Made by a program: the position numbers and the translations under genes. A DNA stretch of 64,000 nt from Vibrio metoecus (GTDB taxonomy: Bacteria; Pseudomonadota; Gammaproteobacteria; Enterobacterales; Vibrionaceae): NCBI RefSeq assembly GCF_000696385.1, contig NZ_JJMN01000045.1, positions 248,001-312,000 on the forward strand, read 5' to 3'. The notes under the pieces are model-generated. The model was given only the letters and a program-made list of their open reading frames with translations. It was not told the origin of the DNA and searched no databases. Below, piece by piece: positions 1-8,953 of this stretch. Positions within the stretch are counted from its first letter, which is position 1, and each line of letters starts with the position of its first letter.

Positions 1-1068
1 TTCAGCGATAAAAGCCAGCGCACTTTGGCGAGGCAAACCGGCCACTGCCGCCGTCGGTTGCAGCGCACTCAATAGCTGTACGCCATTGACCCCCGATTTC
101 AGCTCCACATCAATCCGTTTCTTCAGGTGTTGAACTTTCCGCAGACGCACCAACTGCGCATCATGCTGGCTATGAATGTGATCGGCGTAAGGGGCAAGGC
201 TTTCAATAATGTCATCGACGACTAACTGATTTTCGTTGAGATTTTTACTGTCATGCGTCAACCAATTGGCCAACTCCATGTCCTGCGCCGCATTGATTCC
301 TCGACCAATCGTGCCCGCTAACGCTTCGGTTTCTAAATTCTGTCCATGACGTAGATAAAGACGCTCTGGAGTTGACCCCATAAAACTGTGGCGAGAATCC
401 AACGCCAGTAGAAAATGGAAACTGTGATGGTTTTGCGCATGGCTAGCTTGCAGCAATTGCGTCGCACTGATCGGCGCATCCAACGAAAGTTTGGTCTTAC
501 GCGCCAGTACCACTTTTTTAAACTGCTGCTGAGTAATGCCATTCAGCACTTTCTCAACCAACGCATTCCACTGCAAAAGCGAGGGAGTGTGTTCAACATC
601 GCTGACTTGCGCCGTCAATGGGCGTAATGCGGGAACCTCAAGTAACAGTTTTTGTAGAGCATTAAGCGTGCGTTGCGGCTCACTGTTGATGTTCACAGCC
701 AATGACCACTGTTCATCAAAACGGGTTAATTCAATCTGCGGTAAAAAAAAGAAAGAGGACATGCAACGCGGATTTTTCTCCGTGTTGCCATCAAATGAAC
801 GCCCACCCCAAACGCGCTGCTCATCACCTAAAATGGCGTAAGCCGGTGCCGGATCAGTAAAAGTGTAGATCTGCCCCAGTGCGACCACTTCTTCACGGGT
901 ATCGCGCGACTGCCAATAGAATTTGGGGAAAATCGGTTGAGCGTCAAGCCAATCAATCAGCGCAAACGGCGGTTTTTCTGCCAACGGCTGAGTAAAACGA
1001 ACATCATGATCCTTCGCGCCACGGATTTGCTCCATCAATTGAGCAACGGCCTGAGAAAAATGCAACAA
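1..1068 (-). CDS. menF: Isochorismate synthase MenF, 3' part cut by window edge
   Basis: Converts chorismate to isochorismate, the first committed step of menaquinone synthesis. Translating the minus strand gives about 356 residues with no stop, running off the left edge. Visible family features are an N-terminal segment FYWQSRD, the core VVLARKTKL, the STPERLYLRHG segment and the GTIGRG motif of chorismate-binding enzymes. The start is a TTG at 1068 (or the adjacent TTG at 1065) behind GAGG; no ATG lies upstream in frame. MenF of E. coli begins at the equivalent place. It is divergent from alaA. The C-terminal end is not in the window, so its completeness cannot be judged. Confidence 0.9.
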   Translation of the reverse strand, partial: MLHFSQAVAQLMEQIRGAKDHDVRFTQPLAEKPPFALIDWLDAQPIFPKFYWQSRDTREEVVALGQIYTFTDPAPAYAILGDEQRVWGGRSFDGNTEKNPRCMSSFFFLPQIELTRFDEQWSLAVNINSEPQRTLNALQKLLLEVPALRPLTAQVSDVEHTPSLLQWNALVEKVLNGITQQQFKKVVLARKTKLSLDAPISATQLLQASHAQNHHSFHFLLALDSRHSFMGSTPERLYLRHGQNLETEALAGTIGRGINAAQDMELANWLTHDSKNLNENQLVVDDIIESLAPYADHIHSQHDAQLVRLRKVQHLKKRIDVELKSGVNGVQLLSALQPTAAVAGLPRQSALAFIAE

Positions 1069-1282
1069 AGCGACCTCGTACGGGGGGAGATTCGGTAAAC
1101 TGAGGCTACTCTATTGAGAGAGCCTTATGAAATCAAGGTTATGGGGTATCTTTTACTTCGGCAAGTGATCGACACAACATGTCTTCTGTTTTTAAACCTA
1201 GGTTATCTTAGATTTTTATTCTAAAAAATGGCAAGTTAGTGTAGTTTGATCAAGAAAACAGATTATTTTCAGGAAAATCACA

Positions 1283-2497
1283 ATGCAAAATATCGGGATG
1301 TCGTCAAAACTCGATAATGTCTGCTATGACATTCGAGGACCAGTGCTTAAACATGCTAAACGCATGGAAGAAGAAGGGCATAAAATACTGAAACTAAATA
1401 TCGGTAACCCTGCGCCATTTGGTTTCGACGCCCCAGACGAGATCCTGGTTGATGTGATCCGTAACCTGCCAACATCGCAAGGTTACTGTGACTCCAAAGG
1501 CATTTATTCCGCTCGCAAAGCGGTGGTGCAGTACTACCAGAAAAAAGGTATCCGCAGTCTGGACGTCGAAGATGTATACATCGGCAACGGTGCATCAGAG
1601 CTTATCGTGATGGCGATGCAAGCCCTGCTGAACAATGGCGATGAAATGCTGGTACCTGCCCCTGATTACCCACTGTGGACAGCCGCGGTAGCACTTTCTG
1701 GCGGCAAAGCCGTGCACTACATCTGTGATGAAGAAGCCGATTGGTATCCCGATCTCGACGATATTCGCAGCAAAATCACCCCGAAAACCCGTGGCATTGT
1801 GCTGATCAACCCCAATAACCCAACCGGTGCGGTTTACAGTCGTGATTTCTTGCTGGAAATCATCGAGATTGCTCGCAAGCACAAGCTGATGATTTTCGCT
1901 GATGAAATTTACGACAAAGTGCTGTACGACGGCGCAGTGCATACCTCAATCGCCACTTTGGCGGATGATGTGTTAGTGGCAACCTTTAACGGTTTGTCCA
2001 AAGCTTATCGTGTGTGTGGTTTCCGTGGTGGCTGGATGTTCCTGACTGGCCCTAAACAACTCGCACAAGGTTATATCGCAGGTCTGGATATGCTTTCCTC
2101 CATGCGTTTGTGTGCTAACGTGCCGATGCAGCACGCCATTCAAACCGCACTTGGCGGCTATCAAAGTATTAATGAGCTGATTCTGCCGGGCGGCCGACTG
2201 CTAGAGCAGCGAGATCGCGCATGGGAGATGATTAACCAAATTCCAGGTATTTCTTGCGTGAAGCCGAAAGGCGCGATGTACTTGTTCCCGAAAATCGACA
2301 CTAAGATGTACCCGATCAAAGATGACCAGAAAATGGTGCTCGATTTCCTAGTGCAAGAAAAAGTTCTGCTGGTACAAGGCAGTGGCTTTAACTGGCCAAA
2401 ACCGGATCATTTCCGCATTGTGACTCTGCCACATGTGGAAGATCTGGAAATCGCCATCAGTCGCTTTGAACGCTTTATCACGACTTACAGCCAATAA
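1283..2497 (+). CDS. alaA: Alanine-synthesising aminotransferase AlaA
   Basis: PLP-dependent fold-type I aminotransferase that makes alanine from pyruvate and glutamate. The 404-residue protein matches E. coli AlaA (YfbQ) nearly end to end: the start SSKLDNVCYDIRGPVLK, the NPNNPTG motif near residue 175, FADEIYDKVLYD with the PLP-contacting Asp and Tyr, and the Schiff-base lysine in NGLSKAYRVCGFRGG. The ATG follows AGGAAAA. It stands alone with a strong terminator at 2548-2587. As in E. coli, yfbR lies directly downstream. Confidence 0.95.
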   Translation: MQNIGMSSKLDNVCYDIRGPVLKHAKRMEEEGHKILKLNIGNPAPFGFDAPDEILVDVIRNLPTSQGYCDSKGIYSARKAVVQYYQKKGIRSLDVEDVYIGNGASELIVMAMQALLNNGDEMLVPAPDYPLWTAAVALSGGKAVHYICDEEADWYPDLDDIRSKITPKTRGIVLINPNNPTGAVYSRDFLLEIIEIARKHKLMIFADEIYDKVLYDGAVHTSIATLADDVLVATFNGLSKAYRVCGFRGGWMFLTGPKQLAQGYIAGLDMLSSMRLCANVPMQHAIQTALGGYQSINELILPGGRLLEQRDRAWEMINQIPGISCVKPKGAMYLFPKIDTKMYPIKDDQKMVLDFLVQEKVLLVQGSGFNWPKPDHFRIVTLPHVEDLEIAISRFERFITTYSQ

Positions 2498-2547
2498 TAG
2501 ATTGGCAGCAAGTCGCAAAATGACTTGTGGTCGTGGGTAGGCGAAGC

Positions 2548-2587
2548 AGGCTCTCTTTCGGTACACTGAAGAGAGCCTATTTTTTTA
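2548..2587 (+). terminator. Rho-independent terminator of alaA
   Basis: A perfect 10-bp stem, AGGCTCTCTT paired with AAGAGAGCCT (2548-2557 and 2569-2578), is followed by ATTTTTTTA. It lies 50 bases after the alaA stop. Confidence 0.85.
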
Positions 2588-2649
2588 TCTTCTTTTCAGC
2601 GCCATTGGCCGCTGAAAAGCCAATCCATCAGCAAGGAAGTGAGTGTGCT

Positions 2650-3236
2650 ATGCAAGAGAGCCATTTTTTCGCCCACCTCGCGCGCATGAAACTGATTCAG
2701 CGCTGGCCATTAATGCGTTCCATCTCCAGTGAGAACATTTCTGAACACAGCCTGCAAGTTGCCTTTGTCGCTCACGCGCTGGCGGTGATCAAAAAAACAA
2801 AAAGTTTGGTGGAACGCTCAACCCTGAGCGTATTGCAATTCTCGCCATGTATCACGATACCAGCGAAGTGCTGACGGGTGATTTGCCAACGCCGATCAAA
2901 TATTTCAATCCCGAGATCGCCAAAGAGTACAAAAAAATCGAAGCGGCGGCAGAGCTGCGTTTATTAGAGATGCTCCCAGAAGAACTGCGCGAGGATTTTC
3001 GCCCGTTTCTGGTTTCTAACGCGGCCGATCCACAAGAAAGCGCCATCGTTAAGCAAGCCGATGCGATTTGCGCGTATTTGAAATGTTTGGAAGAGCTCAG
3101 CGCAGGTAACCACGAATACGCTCAAGCGAAAAAACGCCTAGATGTGACTTTGCGCGAACGGCACAGTGAGGAGATGGACTATTTCCTACAAACCTTTGCC
3201 CCGAGTTTTGAATTAACACTGGACGAAATCAGCTAA
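2650..3236 (+). pseudogene. yfbR: 5'-deoxynucleotidase YfbR, frameshifted in a poly-A run
   Basis: HD-domain nucleotidase acting on deoxyribonucleoside 5'-monophosphates. The first frame gives [16 protein letters not shown] through the HD His ([14 protein letters not shown]), then runs out after VIKKTK. The second frame resumes with [19 protein letters not shown], which carries the HD motif, and ends [11 protein letters not shown]. coli YfbR reads IKNRKFGG at the junction. Here ATC is followed by seven A, C and five A (2791-2803); five A in the first run would give IKNKKFGG and a 194-residue intact protein. So the break is two extra A (or one missing). The ATG at 2650 is the family start. Probably an intact gene with a sequence error. 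Confidence 0.85.
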
Positions 3237-3241
3237 GTCGC

Positions 3242-3267
3242 TATAACTTAAGACATTATAAGTTATA
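3242..3267. repeat. Inverted repeat between yfbR and dgt
   Basis: TATAACTT (3242-3249) and AAGTTATA (3260-3267) are perfect 8-bp arms around a 10-base AT-rich spacer, just after the yfbR stop and 23 bases before dgt. It has no T-tract and is AT-rich, so it looks more like an operator or weak hairpin than a terminator. No factor can be named. Confidence 0.5.
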
Positions 3268-3290
3268 CCTAAACGACTTGGAGTAACGCG

Positions 3291-4617
3291 ATGCAAGTAT
3301 CCCTAAACCCTGAGTGGTTAGATCGTAACAACGATGAGCACAAAATTCGCCGCAACGATCATCGCAGCCCATTTCAGCGCGATCGAGCGCGTATCCTCCA
3401 TTCGGCGGCGTTTCGGCGCTTGCAAGCCAAAACCCAAGTCCACGGTACGAGTCTGAATGACTTTCATCGCACTCGCCTCACCCATTCACTGGAAGCGGCG
3501 CAAATCGGTACGGGCATCGTTGCACAAATCAAGCTCAAACAGCCGGAATTTCGTGAGCTATTGCCTTCAGACAGCTTGATTGATTCACTCTGCCTTGCGC
3601 ACGATATTGGTCATCCCCCTTACGGGCATGGTGGTGAGATTGCCCTCAATTACATGATGCGCGATCACGGTGGCTTTGAAGGCAATGCGCAAACTTTTCG
3701 TATCGTCACCAGCTTAGAACCTTACACCGAGCATCACGGTATGAACCTGTCGCGCCGCACGCTACTGGGGCTTTTGAAATACCCTGCGCTGCTGAGTGCC
3801 ACGCGCGCTGCAACACCGCCGCCCGCAGTCGCCCACCAACGCCAACTGAAAGCCAAAGATTGGTCGCCCGCAAAAGGCATCTACGATTGTGATCTCGCGA
3901 GCTTGGACTGGGTGCTGGAGCCGCTGTGTGAAAGTGACCGTGAATTGCTGGGACAAATGCGCGCAGAGCCAAGCTCACCAAAAGAACATCGTAAAACCCG
4001 CTTTAAATCGCTCGATTGCTCGATCATGGAACTGGCGGATGACATCGCTTACGGCGTGCATGATCTGGAAGATGCGATTGTGCTGGGTATGGTCACCCGC
4101 GCGCAGTGGCAAGAAGCAGCAGCGGCGCAGCTTGCCGAGTGCGGTGACCCGTGGTTTGAAGAGCATATTGCCGAGCTGAGCGAGATGCTGTTTTCTGGCA
4201 AACACTATGTGCGCAAAGATGCAATTGGCGGCATTGTGAATGCGCTTTTAACCAGTATCAGCGTCAAACCGGTGGAAGCGCCTTTTCATAATGAACTGTT
4301 GGCGTTCAATGCTTATATCGAGCCGCACATGGGCAATGCGCTTGAAGTGCTCAAGCACTTTGTGAGCCAATACGTGATTCAAATTCCGCAGGTTACAGCG
4401 CTTTGAATACAAAGGCCAGCAACTGATCATGGATTTGTTTGAAGCGTTAAGCGCAGACCCTGAGCGCCTACTGCCACAAGCCACTGGCGAAAAGTGGCGT
4501 AAAGCCCAAGAGCAAGAGGAAGGGATGCGCGTGATCTGTGATTACATTGCGGCAATGACCGATGCGTATGCGCAACGGCTACATCAGCAACTTTTCTCAG
4601 CGCAGAGTCATTACTGA
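3291..4617 (+). pseudogene. dgt: Deoxyguanosinetriphosphate triphosphohydrolase-like protein Dgt, frameshifted near 3' end
   Basis: HD-domain dNTPase of the dGTPase family, releasing triphosphate from dGTP. Residues 1-367 read in one frame, with the HD histidines in RLTHSLEAAQIG and AHDIGHPPYGHGGE and the later MELADDIAYGVHDLEDA segment. The frame then stops at 4404-4406. The next frame continues with RFEYKGQQLIMDLFEAL and ends FSAQSHY. At 4390-4398 the sequence reads CAGGTTACAG where CAGGTACAG would give IPQVQRFEYKG, so one extra T breaks the gene. Corrected length is about 441 residues, usual for the short class of this family. The ATG follows TTGGAG. The 3' end overlaps the convergent tapT-like gene by 7 bases. 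Confidence 0.88.
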
Positions 4618-5213
4618 CGGTAATTTTGCTCGAAAACGCCTTCCGGCATCTGATCGATCTGATATTGAATCATGGCATCAAACACCTTGAGCAGTGGCGA
4701 GAAGTCACGCTCAGGTTGCCATTGTTGGAGCAGATGATACCCCGCCTCCACAGTAGACAGCGCGGTATCATCCGGCGCTTTGCGGATTCGGTAATGCCCA
4801 ACACACTCGGTCGGCAAACGTAGACTTGGTAAATCATGCAGTTGAGTGTTGATTTGCCACATCTTGTAGGCTTTTTTCCACGTCCCATCGAGCAAAATCA
4901 CCCGCTTTTTGCGCGCTGTCGCAAGGCTTATCTCGGTGCACTCTTGCGCCTGTTCATTCGGGTAAAGCACATAGTGGTCCACATCCGGCTCTGCCAGCAG
5001 TTGGTTTAACTCGTCATGCTCACGAAAATCTTCGCCCATCAATAGCCGACAATTAGCCAATGACAAGCTGAGAATGCGCGCGGTACCGAGTGGACGCTTT
5101 TGTTCCGTTGGGTGTTGAAGAATGATAAGCTCAACCGCACTTTCCAGCGCGACAATGGACGGACACAAGCACGCTTTACGCGCTTTACCACACTCGGAAC
5201 AATAACGGGACAT
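4611..5213 (-). CDS. DTW-domain protein, TapT-like tRNA-uridine aminocarboxypropyltransferase
   Basis: The DTW family (TapT of E. coli, formerly YfiP) adds the acp group to uridine 47 of tRNAs using S-adenosylmethionine. The 200-residue protein has the N-terminal cysteine cluster CSECGKARKACLC, the central VILLDGTWKKA segment carrying the D-x-T-W signature, and the conserved LRIPTE-like segment LRLPTECVGHYRIRKAP. It is somewhat shorter than E. coli TapT (about 230), so another DTW paralogue is possible. Its ATG lies only three bases from the start of the divergent rhombosortase gene, so each promoter must lie inside the other gene. Confidence 0.75.
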   Translation of the reverse strand: MSRYCSECGKARKACLCPSIVALESAVELIILQHPTEQKRPLGTARILSLSLANCRLLMGEDFREHDELNQLLAEPDVDHYVLYPNEQAQECTEISLATARKKRVILLDGTWKKAYKMWQINTQLHDLPSLRLPTECVGHYRIRKAPDDTALSTVEAGYHLLQQWQPERDFSPLLKVFDAMIQYQIDQMPEGVFEQNYRQ

Positions 5214-5216
5214 GAC

Positions 5217-5774
5217 GTGAATCTTTACCTGCTGTTATTGGCTATAAGCCTGTTGAGTTTAAGTTTGCAGTGGCCACCACTGCATGAACTGACTCTGTGG
5301 CACTTCAGCGCCATAGAACAAGGTCAATGGTGGCGCATCCTAACAGGAAACTTCGTACACACCAACTTTGCCCACTGGGCGATGAACCTTACCGCTTTGT
5401 GGATCATCAGTTTTGTGTTTAAACCCACGGCTCGTCAGCTGCTGATCCCACTGCTACTGATCAGCCTTGCGGTGGGGGGGATGATTTTAGCCTCCGACAT
5501 GCAGTTTTATGTTGGGCTCTCTGGCACCTTGCATGGTCTATTTGCTTACTACGCGTTGAATGAAGCCCTTAATGGACGACGCAGCAGTTGGCTATTAGTG
5601 CTTGGCGTTATCGGTAAAGTGGGATGGGAGCAGTGGTTTGGCGCATCAGCCAGTACCGCAGAACTGATTGGCGCGCGAGTAGCCACCGAAGCCCACTTGG
5701 CAGGTTTAGTCAGCGGTTTGTTGCTCAGCATCATGCTGTTTAGCTGGCGAAAGAGAGTGCGAAAAAAAGACTAG
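5217..5774 (+). CDS. rrtA: Rhombosortase, rhomboid-family intramembrane serine protease
   Basis: Rhombosortase cleaves and processes proteins with a C-terminal GlyGly-CTERM signal, which in V. cholerae are type II secretion substrates such as VesB (established knowledge). The 185-residue protein is a run of hydrophobic segments from residue 1. The catalytic serine is in GLSGTLHG (Ser102) and the catalytic histidine in ATEAHLAGLVSG (His160); WWRILTGNFVH near residue 40 is the rhomboid L1-type segment. The GTG at 5217 was chosen because the longer frame back to 5100 runs through the coding part of the opposing gene and lacks a membrane start; GGGA sits six bases ahead. Confidence 0.8.
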   Translation: MNLYLLLLAISLLSLSLQWPPLHELTLWHFSAIEQGQWWRILTGNFVHTNFAHWAMNLTALWIISFVFKPTARQLLIPLLLISLAVGGMILASDMQFYVGLSGTLHGLFAYYALNEALNGRRSSWLLVLGVIGKVGWEQWFGASASTAELIGARVATEAHLAGLVSGLLLSIMLFSWRKRVRKKD

Positions 5775-5814
5775 AACTTCAATTCGCACCTACATCGTTT
5801 AGCTATTTATCTTC

Positions 5815-5892
5815 AAAACCACTTGGCGCGGTAGGGAAGCGAATAAAACGCCTAGCCTCAAACGACTTGACGCTGCAGCGCCAAGTAGGAAG
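5815..5892. repeat. Shortened ERIC-like intergenic palindrome
   Basis: The gap between convergent rrtA and rnd holds arms ACTTGGCGC (5821-5829) and GCGCCAAGT (5878-5886). Inside are GGTAGGGAAGCGAAT and, at the right end, AAGTAGGA. These fragments resemble the ends of the ERIC/IRU palindromes common in Vibrio intergenic spaces (from memory), but the element is about 75 bases rather than about 126. It may be an internally deleted copy. Confidence 0.45.
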
Positions 5893-5896
5893 GAGA

Positions 5897-7018
5897 TTAT
5901 TTGGAGACGAGCGTATTAAGCTTCTCGCCAAGCAATGGCAAACGCCACCCTTGCATCAAATCAGGCAAGCGTGCTGGGTCGCGATCGCGTTTCCACACCC
6001 AACTCAGTAGTTGGTTAAGCTGTTTTTTCGACGCCAAAAATTCGGTCGCAAGGCCACTGGTGTTCGAAACGCTCTTTACTTCATCTTTCAAACGCTTGAA
6101 CAACTGCTTGTAACCTGAGTATTCCATGATCGGTACGATTTCTGGCGGGTAAGCATCGGCTGGCGTTTCCAGCGCCGCCTTCACCATAGCGATAATTTTG
6201 CTGCTGTGACGGCGAATTGCATGCGGATCAACCCCCTCTTCTTCCATGCGTTTCGGGCTGCGGAGTGCCAAACGCGAAATGGTCAGTAAGTCCGTTTCTT
6301 TAATCACGAAGTTCAGCGCCAAATCTCGGTTCACTGCTTCATGGTAACGCCACGTGGCTAAGGGTTTGAGGATCGCCAGTTCTTTCGGCTTAAGCTGCCA
6401 AGCCCCTTTAATATCTAGATAAGCGAGCTCTGGATTGCTGACTTTGGTGCGCTTCGCGACTTGTAGCTCACTTTCTTGCAATGCGGCTTCCCACCAGCCG
6501 GCTTGCGTCACTCGCTCGACCAGTTTTTCGTACATCGGCAGCAGATAGAACACATCGGCTGCGGCGTATTCGAGTTGTTTCTCGCTCAGTGGACGTGCTA
6601 ACCAATCGGTGCGTGATTCGCTTTTATCTAACTCAACTTGCAGTTGGTCTTGCACTAACGCCGCAAATCCGGTGGATAAACCGTAGCCCAAAAACGCGGC
6701 CATGATCTGGGTATCCACCATCGGAAAAGGTGTGCAGCCAAACGCGTTCTGGAACACTTCCAAATCTTCGCCACAAGCGTGCAGCACTTTCAATACTGAT
6801 GTGTCTTGCAATAACTCGACAAACGGTGTCATCTCATCCATGACCGTCGGGTCAATCAATGACAGGTTTTCCCCGTCAAACATCTGGATCAATCCCAATT
6901 GCGGAAAGAAAGTGCGGGTGCGGACAAATTCGGTATCCAGCATCACCACATCCGCATCACGGGCGGCAAGACAAACTCGTTGTAGATCGCCAAGTTGGGT
7001 AATAATTTGATAGTTCAC
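5897..7018 (-). CDS. rnd: Ribonuclease D
   Basis: 3'-5' exoribonuclease that trims tRNA precursors and other stable RNAs. The 373-residue protein has the DEDD exonuclease motifs: VVMLDTEFVRTR (Exo I), LKVLHACGEDLEVF (Exo II) and YAAADVFYLLP (Exo III), followed by HRDC-type helical regions near residues 210-290 and 320-373. The start is set at GTG 7018 (VNYQIITQLG) because it aligns with the E. coli MNYQMIT start. The longer open frame to 7111 would read through the fadD terminator. The ribosome site is weak, so translation may be modest. Confidence 0.9.
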   Translation of the reverse strand: MNYQIITQLGDLQRVCLAARDADVVMLDTEFVRTRTFFPQLGLIQMFDGENLSLIDPTVMDEMTPFVELLQDTSVLKVLHACGEDLEVFQNAFGCTPFPMVDTQIMAAFLGYGLSTGFAALVQDQLQVELDKSESRTDWLARPLSEKQLEYAAADVFYLLPMYEKLVERVTQAGWWEAALQESELQVAKRTKVSNPELAYLDIKGAWQLKPKELAILKPLATWRYHEAVNRDLALNFVIKETDLLTISRLALRSPKRMEEEGVDPHAIRRHSSKIIAMVKAALETPADAYPPEIVPIMEYSGYKQLFKRLKDEVKSVSNTSGLATEFLASKKQLNQLLSWVWKRDRDPARLPDLMQGWRLPLLGEKLNTLVSK

Positions 7019-7061
7019 AGATAACTCGCTGTTGTTGCTCAAAAGAAGAGGCACCTCTTTT

Positions 7062-7094
7062 GAAATAAAAATGCCGGCAGTTAAGGCCGGCATT
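7062..7094 (-). terminator. Rho-independent terminator of fadD
   Basis: AATGCCGGC and GCCGGCATT (7070-7078 and 7086-7094) form a 9-bp stem. Read on the minus strand it is followed by TTTTATTT. It lies 35 bases after the fadD stop and separates fadD from rnd. Confidence 0.8.
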
Positions 7095-7128
7095 CTAACA
7101 TTAAAAAACACTCGCAGCTGGATACAGC

Positions 7129-8832
7129 TTATGCGCTTTGCTTCGCCTTTGCTGCTAATTGTGCGTCATTTTCTTCACGCAGCACACGGCGCAGGTATTT
7201 TTTCCGGACGTTGGTTTTTGGTAGATCGTCACGGAACTCGACCAATTTCGGCACTTTGTAACCGGTCAGATGTTTACGACAGTGAGCAATCACTTCGTCT
7301 TTAGTTAGGCTCGGATCACGCTTCACCACGTAAATCTTCACCAACTCACCTGATGCTTCGTTCGCTTGACCAATCGCCGCCACTTCCAGCACTTTGCCGT
7401 GCAGCGCCACCACATCTTCGATTTCATTCGGATATACGTTAAAGCCTGAAACCAGAATCATGTCTTTCTTACGATCAACAATGTGGATCAAACCTTGGTC
7501 ATCAAATTTTACGATGTCACCCGTTGATAGCCAACCGTCGGCATTCAGCACTTCTTTGGTCGCTTCAGGACGCTGCCAGTAACCTTGCATCACCTGCGGA
7601 CCACGCACTTGCAGCTCACCGACTTGATCGTTAGGCAGTACATTACCCGCATCATCGACAATACGCACTTCGGTGGAAGGAACAGGTAAGCCAATCGCGC
7701 CCGTGTAGTCGGTCAAATCGTATGGGTTACCCGTCACCAATGGCGAACATTCGGTCAAGCCATAGCCTTCGAGTAAATGGACACCGGTAGTCTTTTTCCA
7801 ACGCTCGGCAACGGCGCGTTGTACCGCCATACCGCCACCCACGGCTAACTTCATGTTTTTGAAGTCGAGCTCGTGGAAATCTTCGTTATTGACCAGCGCG
7901 TTAAACAGGGTGTTCACACCGGTAATCGCGGTGAATGGATACTTTTGCAGCTCTTTGACAAACCCAGGAATGTCGCGTGGGTTGGTGATCAAGAGGTTGC
8001 TGCCACCCATTTCAATAAACAGTAGACAGTTTACCGTTAAAGCAAACACGTGATACAGCGGCAACGCCGTAACCACCAACTCGCGGCCTTCTTGTAGCAC
8101 AGGACCGTAAGCGCCTTTGGCTTGCAGCACGTTTGCGACCATGTTGCGGTGCGTCAGAATTGCACCTTTAGCCACACCCGTTGTACCGCCGGTGTATTGT
8201 AGGAAAGCGATGTCTTCACCGGACATAAACGGCTTCACATATTGCTGACGACGGCCTTTGTGCAGCGCTTTACGCATCGAAATCGCGCCCGGTAGATCGT
8301 ACTTAGGAACCATGCCTTTGACGTATTTCACAACAAAATCGACAATCGTGCCTTTGGCGCGTGGCAGCATCTGTCCAAGACTGGTCAGCACCACATGCTT
8401 CACCTGAGTGTTGGCAACAATTTGCTCTAAGGTGTTAGCAAAGTTAGACACAATCACGATCGCTCGTGCATCAGCATCGTTCAATTGATGTTCGAGTTCA
8501 CGCGGTGTATAGAGCGGGTTAACATTCACCGCAATCATACCAGCACGTAAGATACCAAATAACGCAACTGGGTATTGCAGCAAGTTTGGCATCATCAAAG
8601 CGACTCGATCGCCCTTTTTCAGCTTCAGATCGTTTTGTAAGTAAGCGGCAAAAGCGCGGCTGCGCTCTTCCAGTTTACGGAAAGTCATCACCGAGCCCAT
8701 GTTCATGAAGGCTGGCTGATCCGCATACTTGTGTACCGATTGTTCAAACATTTCGACCAGAGATGGGTACTGATCAGGGTTAATGGTTTCCGGTACATCT
8801 TTCGGATAACGTGAAAGCCAAGGTTTATCCAC
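7129..8832 (-). CDS. fadD: Long-chain-fatty-acid--CoA ligase FadD, with altered C-terminal motif
   Basis: Activates exogenous long-chain fatty acids to acyl-CoA at the inner membrane for beta-oxidation. The 567-residue ANL enzyme has the P-loop [12 protein letters not shown] near residue 215, GYGLTE, the STGD motif and [20 protein letters not shown]. The start is GTG 8832 behind GGAG, giving [10 protein letters not shown] as in the family. Oddity: the A10 motif that normally reads PKTNVGKILRR is [12 protein letters not shown] here (7200-7220), losing the glycine next to the catalytic lysine. This is net three bases longer than expected and may be several single-base insertions that restore frame. 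Confidence 0.93.
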   Translation of the reverse strand: MDKPWLSRYPKDVPETINPDQYPSLVEMFEQSVHKYADQPAFMNMGSVMTFRKLEERSRAFAAYLQNDLKLKKGDRVALMMPNLLQYPVALFGILRAGMIAVNVNPLYTPRELEHQLNDADARAIVIVSNFANTLEQIVANTQVKHVVLTSLGQMLPRAKGTIVDFVVKYVKGMVPKYDLPGAISMRKALHKGRRQQYVKPFMSGEDIAFLQYTGGTTGVAKGAILTHRNMVANVLQAKGAYGPVLQEGRELVVTALPLYHVFALTVNCLLFIEMGGSNLLITNPRDIPGFVKELQKYPFTAITGVNTLFNALVNNEDFHELDFKNMKLAVGGGMAVQRAVAERWKKTTGVHLLEGYGLTECSPLVTGNPYDLTDYTGAIGLPVPSTEVRIVDDAGNVLPNDQVGELQVRGPQVMQGYWQRPEATKEVLNADGWLSTGDIVKFDDQGLIHIVDRKKDMILVSGFNVYPNEIEDVVALHGKVLEVAAIGQANEASGELVKIYVVKRDPSLTKDEVIAHCRKHLTGYKVPKLVEFRDDLPKTNVRKKYLRRVLREENDAQLAAKAKQSA

Positions 8833-8953
8833 GGTAATACTCCTCGTTATTGGCTGGCGCTATTCTTGTTGTTGTCATGCAGTTGTCATGCAATTGCTGA
8901 CCGCTATTACAGCACAGCCAAAGTGGTTGAGCACGTAACTCTCAAACACTTGT

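Noticed and set aside
7019..7111. N-terminal extension of rnd to 404 residues
   Set aside because: The extension crosses the fadD terminator and has no counterpart in RNase D; GTG 7018 aligns with the known start.
8833..8953. A FadR site upstream of fadD
   Set aside because: Only fragments such as GCGGTCAGC are present; no palindrome with the TGGT...ACCA core was found.
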